Shown: one piece after another, positions 16,861-25,267 of the stretch
Layout: every line of letters begins with the position of its first letter
Position numbering within the stretch: position 1 is the first letter of the stretch
Source of the DNA: Pontitalea aquivivens
GTDB taxonomy: Bacteria > Pseudomonadota > Alphaproteobacteria > Rhodobacterales > Rhodobacteraceae
Direction: 5' to 3'
NCBI RefSeq assembly: GCF_046507575.1
Contig: NZ_JBKFEY010000013.1
Span: 26,080 to 90,079, forward strand
Length of the DNA: 64,000 bases
Position numbers and translations under genes: made by a program
Notes under the pieces: model-generated
The model's input: the letters and a program-made list of their open reading frames with translations, nothing else
What the model was told of the DNA's origin: nothing
Databases searched by the model: none

Positions 16861-18633
16861 CTATTCCGCCGCCGGGATCAGCGCGCCTTCCGCCGCCGCG
16901 ACGATGCCCGCGGCATTGGCCTCATCGGTGTCGATATGCATTTCGGTGAAAGCATCGGGCTGGATGCGAACGATGGTGCGCGCATAAGACACCCCGCGCC
17001 CGGTGCCGGTAACGCGCACCTCAACCTCTTGCCCGTCCGCGACACCCCAGCGCCGCGCATCCGCCGGGTTCATGTGGATATGGCGCGCCGCGATGATCAG
17101 CCCGTCGGTTTCCACCGTACCGGCAGGCCCGATCAGCCGCACCTTCGGCGTACCCTCCAGGTCGCCCGACAACCGCACCGGCGCCTGCACCCCCAACGCG
17201 AAAGTATCGGTGCGCGACACCTCGACCTGCGTGCGCCCGCGCGTGGGCCCCAGAATACGCACATGGTCAAAGCCGCCGCGCGGCCCCTCGACCCGCACCT
17301 TCTCCAGGGCGGCAAAATTCCCCGGCTGACGCAGGTCGAATTCCGGGGTCAGCGTCGCCCCCGGCCCGAACAACGCCTCGACATCGGCCTGGCACAGATG
17401 AACATGGCGCGCCGAAACCGCGACCGGCAGTGCCAGCGCGGGGCGGGCGGGCGCGGCCAGCGTGGCGGCCGTTTCCCGCGCGATCTGCAGTTGCTCGGCC
17501 GTCTCGGTCACGATCACCCGCACCCGCCCGCCCCAGGCCTGCAGCTCGGGCGCGGCGCGGTCGGCCAGACCGACATGCTGGTTGCGGTCATGATCCAGCG
17601 TAACCCCCATGAATTCCAGCCCGTCGCAGATCCGCCTGCGCATCGAGGCCGAATTCTCGCCAACACCGCCGGTAAAGACCAAGGCATCCAGCCCCCCCAT
17701 CGCCGCCGCATAGGCCCCGATGTATTTGCGGGCACGATAGGCATAGATCTCGATTGCAAGCTGCGCGGCATGGTCACCCTCGGCGGCGCGATGTTCCACA
17801 TCACGCATGTCCGAACTGCCGGTCAGCGCCTTCAGCCCGCTGTCCTTGTACAATGCCGACTCTATCTCGGGGATCGACAGGCCAAGCTCGCGGTGCAGAT
17901 AGCCGAAGGCGCCGGGATCGATGTCCCCCGAACGCGTGCCCATCACCAGCCCCTCCAGCGGCGTCAGCCCCATGGAACTGTCCATGCTGCGACCGCGATT
18001 GATCGCGCAGACCGAGGCACCGTTCCCCAGATGACAGGAAATGATTTGCAACCTGTCGATCGGCTGGCCGATCACCTGCGCGGCGCGCAACGCAACATAT
18101 TTGTGCGACGTGCCGTGAAAGCCAAACCGCCGCAGTCCCGCGCCCCGCCAGGCCTCGGGCACCGCGTAGGTGGTCACGAAGGGCGGATTGGTCAGATGGA
18201 ACGACGTGTCGAACACCGCCACCTGCGCCAGACCGGGCCAGGTCGCGCGCGCCAGCCGCACCGCCTGCAGGTTGGCGGGATTGTGCAGGGGCGCAAGCGG
18301 CACAAGCGCATCCAGCGCCTGCAGCACGGTGTCATCAATCGCCACCGGCCCGGCATATTGCGGCCCCCCATGCGCCACCCGATGCCCGACCGCATCGATC
18401 CCATCCAGCCCCAGATCCGCCAGCAGGCCCGGCACCGCGGCGATCGCCGCGGCGATATCGCGCAACGGCAGGGTGCGTTCGCTGCGCCCCTCGGCCGAAC
18501 GCAGGCTCAGGCTGCAGCCCTCGGGCGAAAACCTCTCGAACGTGCCCCGGACAAGCTCGGCCTCATTGCAGGCCATGTCAAAAAGCGCGAATTTGAGTGT
18601 GGAACTGCCTGCGTTGAAAACCAGAATGCGCAT
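16861..18633 (-). CDS. ackA: Acetate/propionate kinase fused to PduL-type phosphotransacylase
   Basis: A 590-residue two-domain protein. Residues 1-390 are acetate kinase: NAGSSTLKF at 7-15, GHRVAHGG at 83-90, GFHGTSHKYV at 171-180, the GNGAS loop near 203 and FTGGVGEN near 320. Residues about 402-590 are a PduL-type phosphate acyltransferase with both histidine motifs, SARHVHLC at 407-414 and AARHIHMN at 515-522, which hold catalytic zinc. One polypeptide could thus interconvert acyl-CoA, acyl-phosphate and acyl plus ATP. AGGAGG at 18639-18644, five bases upstream of the ATG, fixes the start. Upstream DNA to 18942 is open but is not part of either family. It is a monocistronic-looking gene between DUF4010 and nosX. 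Confidence 0.93.
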   Translation of the reverse strand: MRILVFNAGSSTLKFALFDMACNEAELVRGTFERFSPEGCSLSLRSAEGRSERTLPLRDIAAAIAAVPGLLADLGLDGIDAVGHRVAHGGPQYAGPVAIDDTVLQALDALVPLAPLHNPANLQAVRLARATWPGLAQVAVFDTSFHLTNPPFVTTYAVPEAWRGAGLRRFGFHGTSHKYVALRAAQVIGQPIDRLQIISCHLGNGASVCAINRGRSMDSSMGLTPLEGLVMGTRSGDIDPGAFGYLHRELGLSIPEIESALYKDSGLKALTGSSDMRDVEHRAAEGDHAAQLAIEIYAYRARKYIGAYAAAMGGLDALVFTGGVGENSASMRRRICDGLEFMGVTLDHDRNQHVGLADRAAPELQAWGGRVRVIVTETAEQLQIARETAATLAAPARPALALPVAVSARHVHLCQADVEALFGPGATLTPEFDLRQPGNFAALEKVRVEGPRGGFDHVRILGPTRGRTQVEVSRTDTFALGVQAPVRLSGDLEGTPKVRLIGPAGTVETDGLIIAARHIHMNPADARRWGVADGQEVEVRVTGTGRGVSYARTIVRIQPDAFTEMHIDTDEANAAGIVAAAEGALIPAAE

Positions 18634-18750
18634 CAAGACCTCCTGTCGCTGCCCCCAATATGCGTAACCCGCATCACAAAGGGTAGACCCGGCGGCGCGC
18701 GGCGGCTTCGGCTTTGGCAAAATATCCTCGGGGGGTGAATTGGCCGAATG

Positions 18751-18780
18751 GCCAAGAGGGGGGCAGACAGCCCCCCTGGC
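18751..18780 (-). terminator. GC-rich hairpin downstream of nosX
   Basis: GGGGGG at 18758-18763 can pair with CCCCCC at 18771-18776, and the outer GCCA and TGGC extend the stem beyond a small bulge. It lies 24 bases past the stop of the minus-strand nosX gene. No T-run follows, so termination would be weak or rho-dependent; it could equally be a stabilising 3' hairpin. Confidence 0.4.
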
Positions 18781-18803
18781 CCGCCGGGGTGCGCGCCCGG
18801 CGA

Positions 18804-19724
18804 TCAGACCAGCGCGACCAGTTCGGCCTGGGGAAACCGCGCCAGCGCGGCGGTGATCGCCGGGCGTTCCATCAGGCACAATGCCGTGGACAACGCATCC
18901 GCCAGCGCGGCCCTTGGCGCGGCAACAGACACCAGCGACCATTGCCCCCGCGCGGGCGCTGCGGTCCGCGGATCAAGAATGTGACCCAGCTGCGCGCGCG
19001 CATCAAACACGGTGCCCAGCGGGGCCGAACTTGCCAGCGCCCGATCGCGCAGACCCACCCGCCGGGGCAACAACGCCTCGCCCGCGCGCAGGCCCACATC
19101 CCATGCCCCCCCATCCGGATGCCCGCCAAGCGCGCGCATCTCGCCCGTGTCGATCAGCACATCCGTCAACCCCTCGCGCGCCAGCAGATCCGCGATACGG
19201 TCGGCGACATAGCCCTGCGCGATGCCGTTCAGCGTCAGCGCCATGCCGGGATCCAGCGTGATCGCGGCGGCGTCCAGCCGCACGCGGCCCCAGCCGATCG
19301 CCGCGCGCGCAGCCGCCAGCGCCGCCGCATCGGGCGCGCCGCCCTGAGCCTGCGCGCTGGCCCATGCGGCCCAAAGCGGCTGCACGGTCGGGTCGAACAG
19401 ACCCCCCGTCGCCCGGTGCACCGCGCCGGCAAGGCCAAGGCATTCCAGCAATTCGAAGGGCGGCGCCTGCAGCAGGCCGGTGGCGTTCAGCCGGCTGATC
19501 GCCGAATGGGGCCGGTACAGGCTGAAGATCTCCTCCAGCCGCTCAATTTCGGCCAGGGCGGTGGCGGTGATCCTTTCGGCCTGTGGATGGGCCAGCATGA
19601 TCGAGGCCTGCGCACCAAGCGCCTGGCCCCGCCAGCGATACAGCGGGGCGGCGGCAGCGGGCCTTCCCGCAACGGCGGCGGCGGCGGCGGCAATTGTCAG
19701 AAACCTGCGGCGCGTGGTGGTCAT
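18804..19724 (-). CDS. nosX: NosX, ApbE-type FAD:protein FMN transferase
   Basis: A 306-residue exported flavin transferase that attaches FMN to a threonine of NosR. The N-terminus (TTTRRRFLTIAAAAAAV) is a Tat-type signal. The ApbE core shows FSLYRPHSAISRLNA, TGGLFDPTVQPLW, the substrate loop LNGIAQGYVADRI, LIDTGEMRALGG with the metal-binding region, and HILDPRTAAPA. It starts one base after the nosL stop, so it is the last gene of the nos operon. The target motif SGAT is present in NosR of this operon. The frame runs upstream to 19967 but that is antisense-type sequence within nosL, so the Tat start at 19724 is used. Confidence 0.93.
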   Translation of the reverse strand: MTTTRRRFLTIAAAAAAVAGRPAAAAPLYRWRGQALGAQASIMLAHPQAERITATALAEIERLEEIFSLYRPHSAISRLNATGLLQAPPFELLECLGLAGAVHRATGGLFDPTVQPLWAAWASAQAQGGAPDAAALAAARAAIGWGRVRLDAAAITLDPGMALTLNGIAQGYVADRIADLLAREGLTDVLIDTGEMRALGGHPDGGAWDVGLRAGEALLPRRVGLRDRALASSAPLGTVFDARAQLGHILDPRTAAPARGQWSLVSVAAPRAALADALSTALCLMERPAITAALARFPQAELVALV

Positions 19725-19725
19725 G

Positions 19726-20301
19726 TCAGTCCTGCCTTTCCTGCGACAGTTTGCGAAGCCGCGCGGCGAAATCCGCCTCGGCCCCGCGGGCATCGGTGTC
19801 TTCATCGCCGACCGCGACGGGGGCCAGCACCTCGACATCGGGTATATCTGCAAGCTGCAACACCTGCCCGCCGCGTTCGGCGGCAAAGGCGTCGGCATCG
19901 GCGGCGCGGGCAAAGGGCACCAGTTCGGGCGCCTCCATCCCCCCCACCGCGTCCGAACCCACGACATAGAACGCCGCAGTGGCGGGAATCCAGTTGTCCG
20001 CGCCGGTCATCTGCCAACTGGGGGCCACGGCCATGTCGTTGACAAAGATCGCCGCGATCATATGGCTTTGTTCCGGCATGCGCTGATAGGCGATGGCATC
20101 GCGCACCTGGGAAAAAAACAGCGGATGCGGCTGGCCTGTCAGATGCACCTGCGCCTTGGGGCCGGGATGTTCCAGCAGGTGCATCTGGCAATAATGGCCC
20201 ACGGCTTCCTCGGTCATCGTCACCGGCTGCGGCTGGCTTGCGGTATCCTCGCGGCAGGCGGCCAGCACTAGCATCAGCACGATCAGGGCGGGGTATTTCA
20301 T
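19726..20301 (-). CDS. nosL: NosL copper-chaperone lipoprotein
   Basis: A 191-residue lipoprotein: the signal IVLMLVLAAC has a lipobox cysteine at about residue 16. The mature protein has HYCQMHLLEHPGPKAQVHL, where the Cys/Met pair is the expected Cu(I) site, and then a NosL/MerB-like fold (DMAVAPSWQMTGADNWIPA). NosL delivers copper to apo-NosZ in the periplasm, in the outer leaflet of the inner or outer membrane. Its ATG at 20301 overlaps the nosY stop by four bases. The C-terminal tail is acidic and charged, longer than needed for the core fold. Confidence 0.93.
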   Translation of the reverse strand: MKYPALIVLMLVLAACREDTASQPQPVTMTEEAVGHYCQMHLLEHPGPKAQVHLTGQPHPLFFSQVRDAIAYQRMPEQSHMIAAIFVNDMAVAPSWQMTGADNWIPATAAFYVVGSDAVGGMEAPELVPFARAADADAFAAERGGQVLQLADIPDVEVLAPVAVGDEDTDARGAEADFAARLRKLSQERQD

Positions 20302-21119
20302 GGCGTCACCCTTCGAAAGGCGGCAATGGCCAGCCCCAGCGCCAGCACTGGCCACAACAGGATGGACACCAGCGCCTGCCAGGCGGGGATCGTGTTCGCC
20401 GCCCCCGCCAGGCCTGCGGCGGCGGCCGTCGCCTCGGACGCCGACAGGTTGAACAGCCGGAACGCATCCGCCGGATTGGCCAGCAACAGCCAGGGAAAGA
20501 CCCCGGTGGTAAAGGCGCCGCCACCATCGGCCACGATCGCCGCCAGCAGCCCCAGATCATACAGCACGATCAGCACCAGCCACAGCCCGATCGCCAGCCC
20601 CGCCGCCCCCGACGGCCGGCGCGACAGGGCCGAAAGCGCATAGCCCGCGCCCAGGAACGTCGCCCCCAGCAGAACCGAGGACCACATCAGCCGCCACAGC
20701 GCCGGCACCCCGTTCAGCGCACGCGGGTCCACCACGGCCGCGGCGATGGCCGCGATGCCATAGCCCACCGCCACCGCCAGCGCGAGGATGCCGACATGCG
20801 CGACCAGCTTGCCCAGCAGCACCTCGGCCCGGGCAACCGGATAGGTCAGCAGCAGGGGCAGCGTGCCGCGTTCCACCTCGCCCGCGACCGCGTCGAAAGA
20901 CATCAGAAGCGCCACCAGCGGCACCAGATAGACCGCCAGCGAGGTCAGGCTTGCCACCGTCACCGACAGCCGGTCGGCGCCAAGTGCGCCCGTCGGCGCC
21001 GAACCTGCCGCCGACAGAACCATGGAAAACAGCGCCATCATCACCACCGCGATGGTGACCCAGCGGTTGCGCAGCGCGATACGGAATTCGGTCGCGGCGG
21101 TGGCCAGGATGCGGTTCAT
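20298..21119 (-). CDS. nosY: NosY ABC transporter permease
   Basis: A 273-residue inner-membrane protein with about six spans (for example WVTIAVVMMALFSMVLSA, VYLVPLVALLMSFDAV, IGLWLVLIVLYDLGLL). The cytoplasmic loop around VAGEVERGTLPLLLTYPVARAE is typical of ABC-2 type NosY permeases that couple to NosF and NosD. The complex supports maturation of the CuZ centre of NosZ. The ATG at 21119 overlaps the nosF stop by four bases, and its stop overlaps nosL, so translation of the three is linked. Confidence 0.95.
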   Translation of the reverse strand: MNRILATAATEFRIALRNRWVTIAVVMMALFSMVLSAAGSAPTGALGADRLSVTVASLTSLAVYLVPLVALLMSFDAVAGEVERGTLPLLLTYPVARAEVLLGKLVAHVGILALAVAVGYGIAAIAAAVVDPRALNGVPALWRLMWSSVLLGATFLGAGYALSALSRRPSGAAGLAIGLWLVLIVLYDLGLLAAIVADGGGAFTTGVFPWLLLANPADAFRLFNLSASEATAAAAGLAGAANTIPAWQALVSILLWPVLALGLAIAAFRRVTP

Positions 21120-22012
21120 TGCCCGTCCCTCCGGCTGAAATGGCTGTAAATATCCTCAAGGCTGGGGGGCAGCACCTCAAGATCGGCAACCAGATCGCCC
21201 AGGCCGCTGATCCGCGCCAGCGTCGGCAGCTTGGCATCCTGGTCGCAGGCCAGATGCAGCGTGTCGCCCTGCGCCACAGCGCCCGGCAACGCACGCGCCA
21301 GCGCGTCACCCTGCCCGGGGCGCGCGATGATCTGCATCGCCACCGGCAGCGCCGCACCGCGCCGCAGGTCAGACAACCGCCCCTCGGCCACCATGACGCC
21401 TTTCGACAGGATCACGATGCGATCGGTGCGCGCCTCAACCTCGGTCAGCGCATGGCTGGACAGCAGGATCGAGGCGCCTTCGGCCGCAAGCCCATCCAGC
21501 AGCGCGTAAAAATCACGTCTCGACACCGGATCAAGGCCCGAGGTCGGTTCATCCAGCACCAGAAGCGCGGGATGCCCGATCAGCGCCTGGGCCAGGCCCA
21601 CGCGCTGGCGCATACCCTTGGAATAGGTGCCGATCCGGCGGGTGGCGGCATGCGACAGGCCCACGCGATCCAGCAGACCCATCGCGGCGCCGGCATCCTG
21701 CCCCCGCAGGCGCAGGTAGTGGCGGATCTGTTCCAGACCCGTCAGCGCCGGGTGAAAGGCCACGTTTTCCGGCAGATAGGCCACACGGCGGCGCGCCTCG
21801 GCACTGCCGGGGGCTGCGCCGGTCACCGCCACCCTGCCACCGTCAAAAGGGATCAGACCCAGGATGATCTTCATCATCGTGGATTTGCCCGCGCCGTTGT
21901 GGCCCAGAAGCGCCACCCGTTCGCCGGGGGCCACCGAAAGGCTTACATCCCGCAGCGCCATCACGCCGTCATAGGATTTAGTGAGCTGTGAGAGGGTCAA
22001 TGTCTGTGTCAT
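21116..22012 (-). CDS. nosF: NosF ABC transporter ATPase
   Basis: A 298-residue ATPase with Walker A GHNGAGKST near residue 38, Q-loop YLPENVAFHPALTG, signature YSKGMRQRVGLAQAL and Walker B LLVLDEPTSGLDP followed by the H-loop LLSSHAL. It powers the NosDFY complex that provides sulfur or copper-sulfur species for the CuZ site of NosZ. Its start at 22012 lies inside the 3' end of nosD, an overlap of 35 bases, which is long for this operon and suggests tight coupling. Confidence 0.95.
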   Translation of the reverse strand: MTQTLTLSQLTKSYDGVMALRDVSLSVAPGERVALLGHNGAGKSTMMKIILGLIPFDGGRVAVTGAAPGSAEARRRVAYLPENVAFHPALTGLEQIRHYLRLRGQDAGAAMGLLDRVGLSHAATRRIGTYSKGMRQRVGLAQALIGHPALLVLDEPTSGLDPVSRRDFYALLDGLAAEGASILLSSHALTEVEARTDRIVILSKGVMVAEGRLSDLRRGAALPVAMQIIARPGQGDALARALPGAVAQGDTLHLACDQDAKLPTLARISGLGDLVADLEVLPPSLEDIYSHFSRRDGQ

Positions 22013-23312
22013 CTGTCATACCATTGGCCCAGACGGGCTGGGTGTCGGCTTCGATCCGGGCGATGTCTTGGGGAACCGCAATCTGTATCGGGGCCGTCAA
22101 GGGGTGGCTGTCCAGCACACCGCCGGGAAGCGTCGCGGGAAAACTGGCCTGCGACCAGCGGATCAGCTGCACCGCCGGCGCACCCAGCAGCAGCGATGCG
22201 GCGGGCTGCGACCACAGGATATGGTCCATCAGGTCATTGGGGCGAAAGGCGCTGTCGGCGATGCCATTGCCGTCCAGGTCAAAGACCGGATGATCCGACC
22301 AGTAGTTGCCCCGCCCCTCAAAGCTCCATTCGATATCGCGGGTACCGACATATTTCACCTGCGTCTGGTTGCCGATGAAGGCGTTGCCGGTCAGCACGTT
22401 GCGTTCCGACCCGGCGGTGAAGTGGATGCCGATGCCGCAGCCCTCGAAGCGGTTGTCATAGATCAGGTTCTTGTGGGCATTATAGATGAAGGTGCATTTC
22501 TCGGCCCCGCCGCGCACCAGATTGCGTGCGACCTCGGCATTGTTGGCATAGTTCAGCATGACCCCGTGGCTGCGGTCGCCCAGGCTCAGGTTGTCTTTCA
22601 CCACCACCCGGTTCGAAAACATGATCGCAAAGCCCAGGTGGTTGCCGATGCTGACATTGCCCGAGACTTCCGAGTTGTGGGTATACATGTAATGCACCGC
22701 GAAGCGCAGGTCGCGGAACAGGTTGCCCCGGTAGGTGCCGTCCTTCGAGGTGTTGGAAAAGATCCCGTCGCGGCCATAGCGGATCGTATTGCCCTCGACC
22801 ACGGTGCCGGGCGCGTTCCAGATGTAGACGCCGTTGCCGCGTTCGTTCATGCGCGGGTCGCGGGTGCCGGTGATCGTATTGGCGCGAACCACCGCATCAA
22901 GGCCCCCGTGAACATCGACGCCATGCATGTTGCCGGTCAGGGTATTGCCCTCGATCAGCGCACGGTCGGCGCCCTTGACGATCTTGATCGCGGAATCCAG
23001 CGCCTGGTTGTCGTGGCCCGATCCGGTCACGGTCAGACCGCGGATGGTCACGTCATCGCCGGTGATGGTGATCACCGTGCCCTGCCCCAGCCCGTCGACC
23101 ACACTGCCCGCGCTGCCCTGCAACGTCAGCGACCGGTCGATGGTGACCGGGCCTTCGAAGCGCCCTTCGGCCAGGATCAGCACATCGCCGGGGATCGCCC
23201 CGGCGATGGCCGCTTGCAAGGTGCCCGCCCCCGGCGCCACGCGCCGTCCCTCGGCCGCCACGGCGGGCAGCGCGAGGATCAGGGCAAGGATCAGGGGCAG
23301 ACAGCGTTTCAT
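21978..23312 (-). CDS. nosD: NosD periplasmic copper-maturation protein
   Basis: A 444-residue protein with a Sec signal (MKRCLPLILALILALPAVAA). The body is a right-handed beta-helix made of repeated strand turns with N/G/V patterns (for example VEGNTIRYGRDGIF, VSIGNHLGFAIMF, NLIYDNRFEGCGIGI), the CASH/PbH1 architecture of NosD. It is needed to build the tetranuclear CuZ centre in NosZ and docks on the NosFY transporter. The ATG at 23312 follows the nosZ stop by two bases. The C-terminal end (about 12 residues) is encoded in the overlap with nosF and may be poorly conserved. Confidence 0.95.
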   Translation of the reverse strand: MKRCLPLILALILALPAVAAEGRRVAPGAGTLQAAIAGAIPGDVLILAEGRFEGPVTIDRSLTLQGSAGSVVDGLGQGTVITITGDDVTIRGLTVTGSGHDNQALDSAIKIVKGADRALIEGNTLTGNMHGVDVHGGLDAVVRANTITGTRDPRMNERGNGVYIWNAPGTVVEGNTIRYGRDGIFSNTSKDGTYRGNLFRDLRFAVHYMYTHNSEVSGNVSIGNHLGFAIMFSNRVVVKDNLSLGDRSHGVMLNYANNAEVARNLVRGGAEKCTFIYNAHKNLIYDNRFEGCGIGIHFTAGSERNVLTGNAFIGNQTQVKYVGTRDIEWSFEGRGNYWSDHPVFDLDGNGIADSAFRPNDLMDHILWSQPAASLLLGAPAVQLIRWSQASFPATLPGGVLDSHPLTAPIQIAVPQDIARIEADTQPVWANGMTDDTDIDPLTAH

Positions 23313-23314
23313 GA

Positions 23315-25267
23315 TCACGCGCCTTTCGGTTCCACGAACATCCGGCCGCGCATTTCCATGTGCAGCGCATGGCAGAACCACTGGCAGTAATACCAGAAGA
23401 CGCCGGGCTGCGCGGCCACGAAGGTCACGGATGAGGTCTGCTGCGGCCCCACCTCCATCGCGACGCCGTGGTTGCCCATGGTGAAGCCATGCGTCAGGTC
23501 GTCGATGTCATCCAGATTGGTGACGATCACCGTGACCTCGTCGCCTTCCTTCACGGTAAAGGATTCCAGGCTGAAGTTCGGCGCCTGGCTGGACATGTAG
23601 ACCCGCACCTTGTTGCCGTCGCGGATCACGGTTTCCTGCCAGTCGTCCAGGTTCACGCCATCGGCCTCGGCCTGGGCGCGGGTTCCGGCCCACATCGGAT
23701 CCTGACGGTCCCAGGCCGAACGGATATTGGTCATCTTCGAGGCATGCACCGCGATCGCGTCATGGGGTTCGGCAAACGTCGGGCCGTCATGCACCAGCAC
23801 CATCTTGTCGCCCGAAATGTCGAACAACTGGTCGTTCTCGGGCTTCAGCGGGCCGACGTTCAGGAACCGGTCCTTCGAGAACTTGCACAGCACCACCATC
23901 CACTTGCCGTCGGCCTCCAGCGTCTCGCCATGCGAGGTCTTGATGTGGCCCGGCTGGTAATGCACATCGACCTTTTCCAGGATCGGATCGACATTTTCAC
24001 CCGCATAGGCCTTGACCGCCGCCTCGATGTTCCACTTGACCACCTGGCTGTCCAGGAACAGCGAGGTATAGGCATTGCCCTGCCCGTCAAAGGCGGTGTG
24101 CAGCGGCCCAAGACCAAGCTCCGGCTCGGCCACCACGGCAGACCGCGGATCGGCGCCTTCGAAAACCGCATCCAGTTTCGTCACGTCAATGACCGACACG
24201 GTGGGTGACAGCTTGCCGCCGATGCACAGGTGCTTCTTGTCGGGCGCCATGTTGCAGCCGTGCGGGTTGTTGGCGATCGGGATGTAACGGGTGAACTGGC
24301 TGTTGGCCTCTTTCCGGCCGTCCAGCACGCGCACGCCGTTCAGTTCCTGGCCCTCGCCCGCGGCGACCGCCTTTTCGATCTCGGCGATGTTGAAGACCAC
24401 GACGTGGTCCATCTCGCTGGCGGTCATGTCGGCCAGCGTCATCCCCATTTCCGAGTTATAAGAGGTCGAGAAGGCCCATTTGCCTTCGTAATCCGCATCG
24501 CAATTGTCCAGGTTGCCCGAGACGATCACCTGCCAGGCCACGTCCATCTTGTCGGTATCGACCGCGGTGAAGATGTTCACATAGGTCGAGGGATCGGTCA
24601 TCGTAGAGCCGTCGTTGACCAACGGCGCCTCATCCTCGCCGTTGCAGAAGATATAGTTCGACCGCGGCCATTTCTGCGGACGCATACCGTGGATGCCCTT
24701 GGCGTTCGGGATTTCCAGGATGGCGTCGCATTTCATCACGTCACAGCGTACGCGGGCCACGCGGGTGTTGGCCTTGTCGTTCATGAACAGATACTGCCCG
24801 TCATACTTGCCCTCGGTATAGGACATGTGGACGTGGTGCAGGTCGCCGTTGTCATGGATCTTCTTGCCATTGGCGGCCAGATAGGCCTTGGTCTTGTCGC
24901 TCATGGTGCGCTGATGGATACGGATTGATTCATCCGTCTGGCCCCAGCCCGTGGCCGAGCAGCGGTTGAACACCGGCACGCGCATCAATTCGCGCATCGA
25001 GGGCACGCCCAGAATACGCAGCTCGCCCGTCTGGCCCGAAGACCAGAAGCCGTAATATTCATCCAGCTGGCCCGGTGCCACGTTGAAATCGCCCGCCGCA
25101 TGGGCCGCACCCGCGCCGGCCAGCGTCGCAGCCCCGCCCAGGGCGGCAGCGCCGCCCCACAGGCCCAGGCGTGACCCGCCCATGGCGCCCGCAAACGCCG
25201 CGCCTCCGGCCGTGGCGCCCAGCAGGCCCCGGCGGCTGATCCCTGTCGTCTGTGTCTTGTCAGACAT
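23315..25267 (-). CDS. nosZ: Nitrous oxide reductase (clade I type, Tat-exported)
   Basis: A 650-residue periplasmic multicopper enzyme that reduces N2O to N2. The signal has a twin-arginine motif (SRRGLLGA near residue 11). The seven-bladed propeller carries CuZ histidines, among them LHHVHMSYTEG, NPHGCN, PGHIKTSHGE and AEPHDAI. The C-terminal cupredoxin domain carries the CuA ligands: GNHGVAMEVG upstream, then YYCQWFCHALHMEMRGRM with both cysteines, histidine and methionine. The Tat signal and the adjacent nosR mark the clade I form. It is the second gene after nosR (8-base overlap) and precedes the maturation genes nosDFYLX. Confidence 0.97.
   Translation of the reverse strand: MSDKTQTTGISRRGLLGATAGGAAFAGAMGGSRLGLWGGAAALGGAATLAGAGAAHAAGDFNVAPGQLDEYYGFWSSGQTGELRILGVPSMRELMRVPVFNRCSATGWGQTDESIRIHQRTMSDKTKAYLAANGKKIHDNGDLHHVHMSYTEGKYDGQYLFMNDKANTRVARVRCDVMKCDAILEIPNAKGIHGMRPQKWPRSNYIFCNGEDEAPLVNDGSTMTDPSTYVNIFTAVDTDKMDVAWQVIVSGNLDNCDADYEGKWAFSTSYNSEMGMTLADMTASEMDHVVVFNIAEIEKAVAAGEGQELNGVRVLDGRKEANSQFTRYIPIANNPHGCNMAPDKKHLCIGGKLSPTVSVIDVTKLDAVFEGADPRSAVVAEPELGLGPLHTAFDGQGNAYTSLFLDSQVVKWNIEAAVKAYAGENVDPILEKVDVHYQPGHIKTSHGETLEADGKWMVVLCKFSKDRFLNVGPLKPENDQLFDISGDKMVLVHDGPTFAEPHDAIAVHASKMTNIRSAWDRQDPMWAGTRAQAEADGVNLDDWQETVIRDGNKVRVYMSSQAPNFSLESFTVKEGDEVTVIVTNLDDIDDLTHGFTMGNHGVAMEVGPQQTSSVTFVAAQPGVFWYYCQWFCHALHMEMRGRMFVEPKGA

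Noticed and set aside
16936..18738. Plus-strand open frame of 600 codons
   Set aside because: Antisense to the acetate kinase-PduL gene, which has all catalytic motifs.
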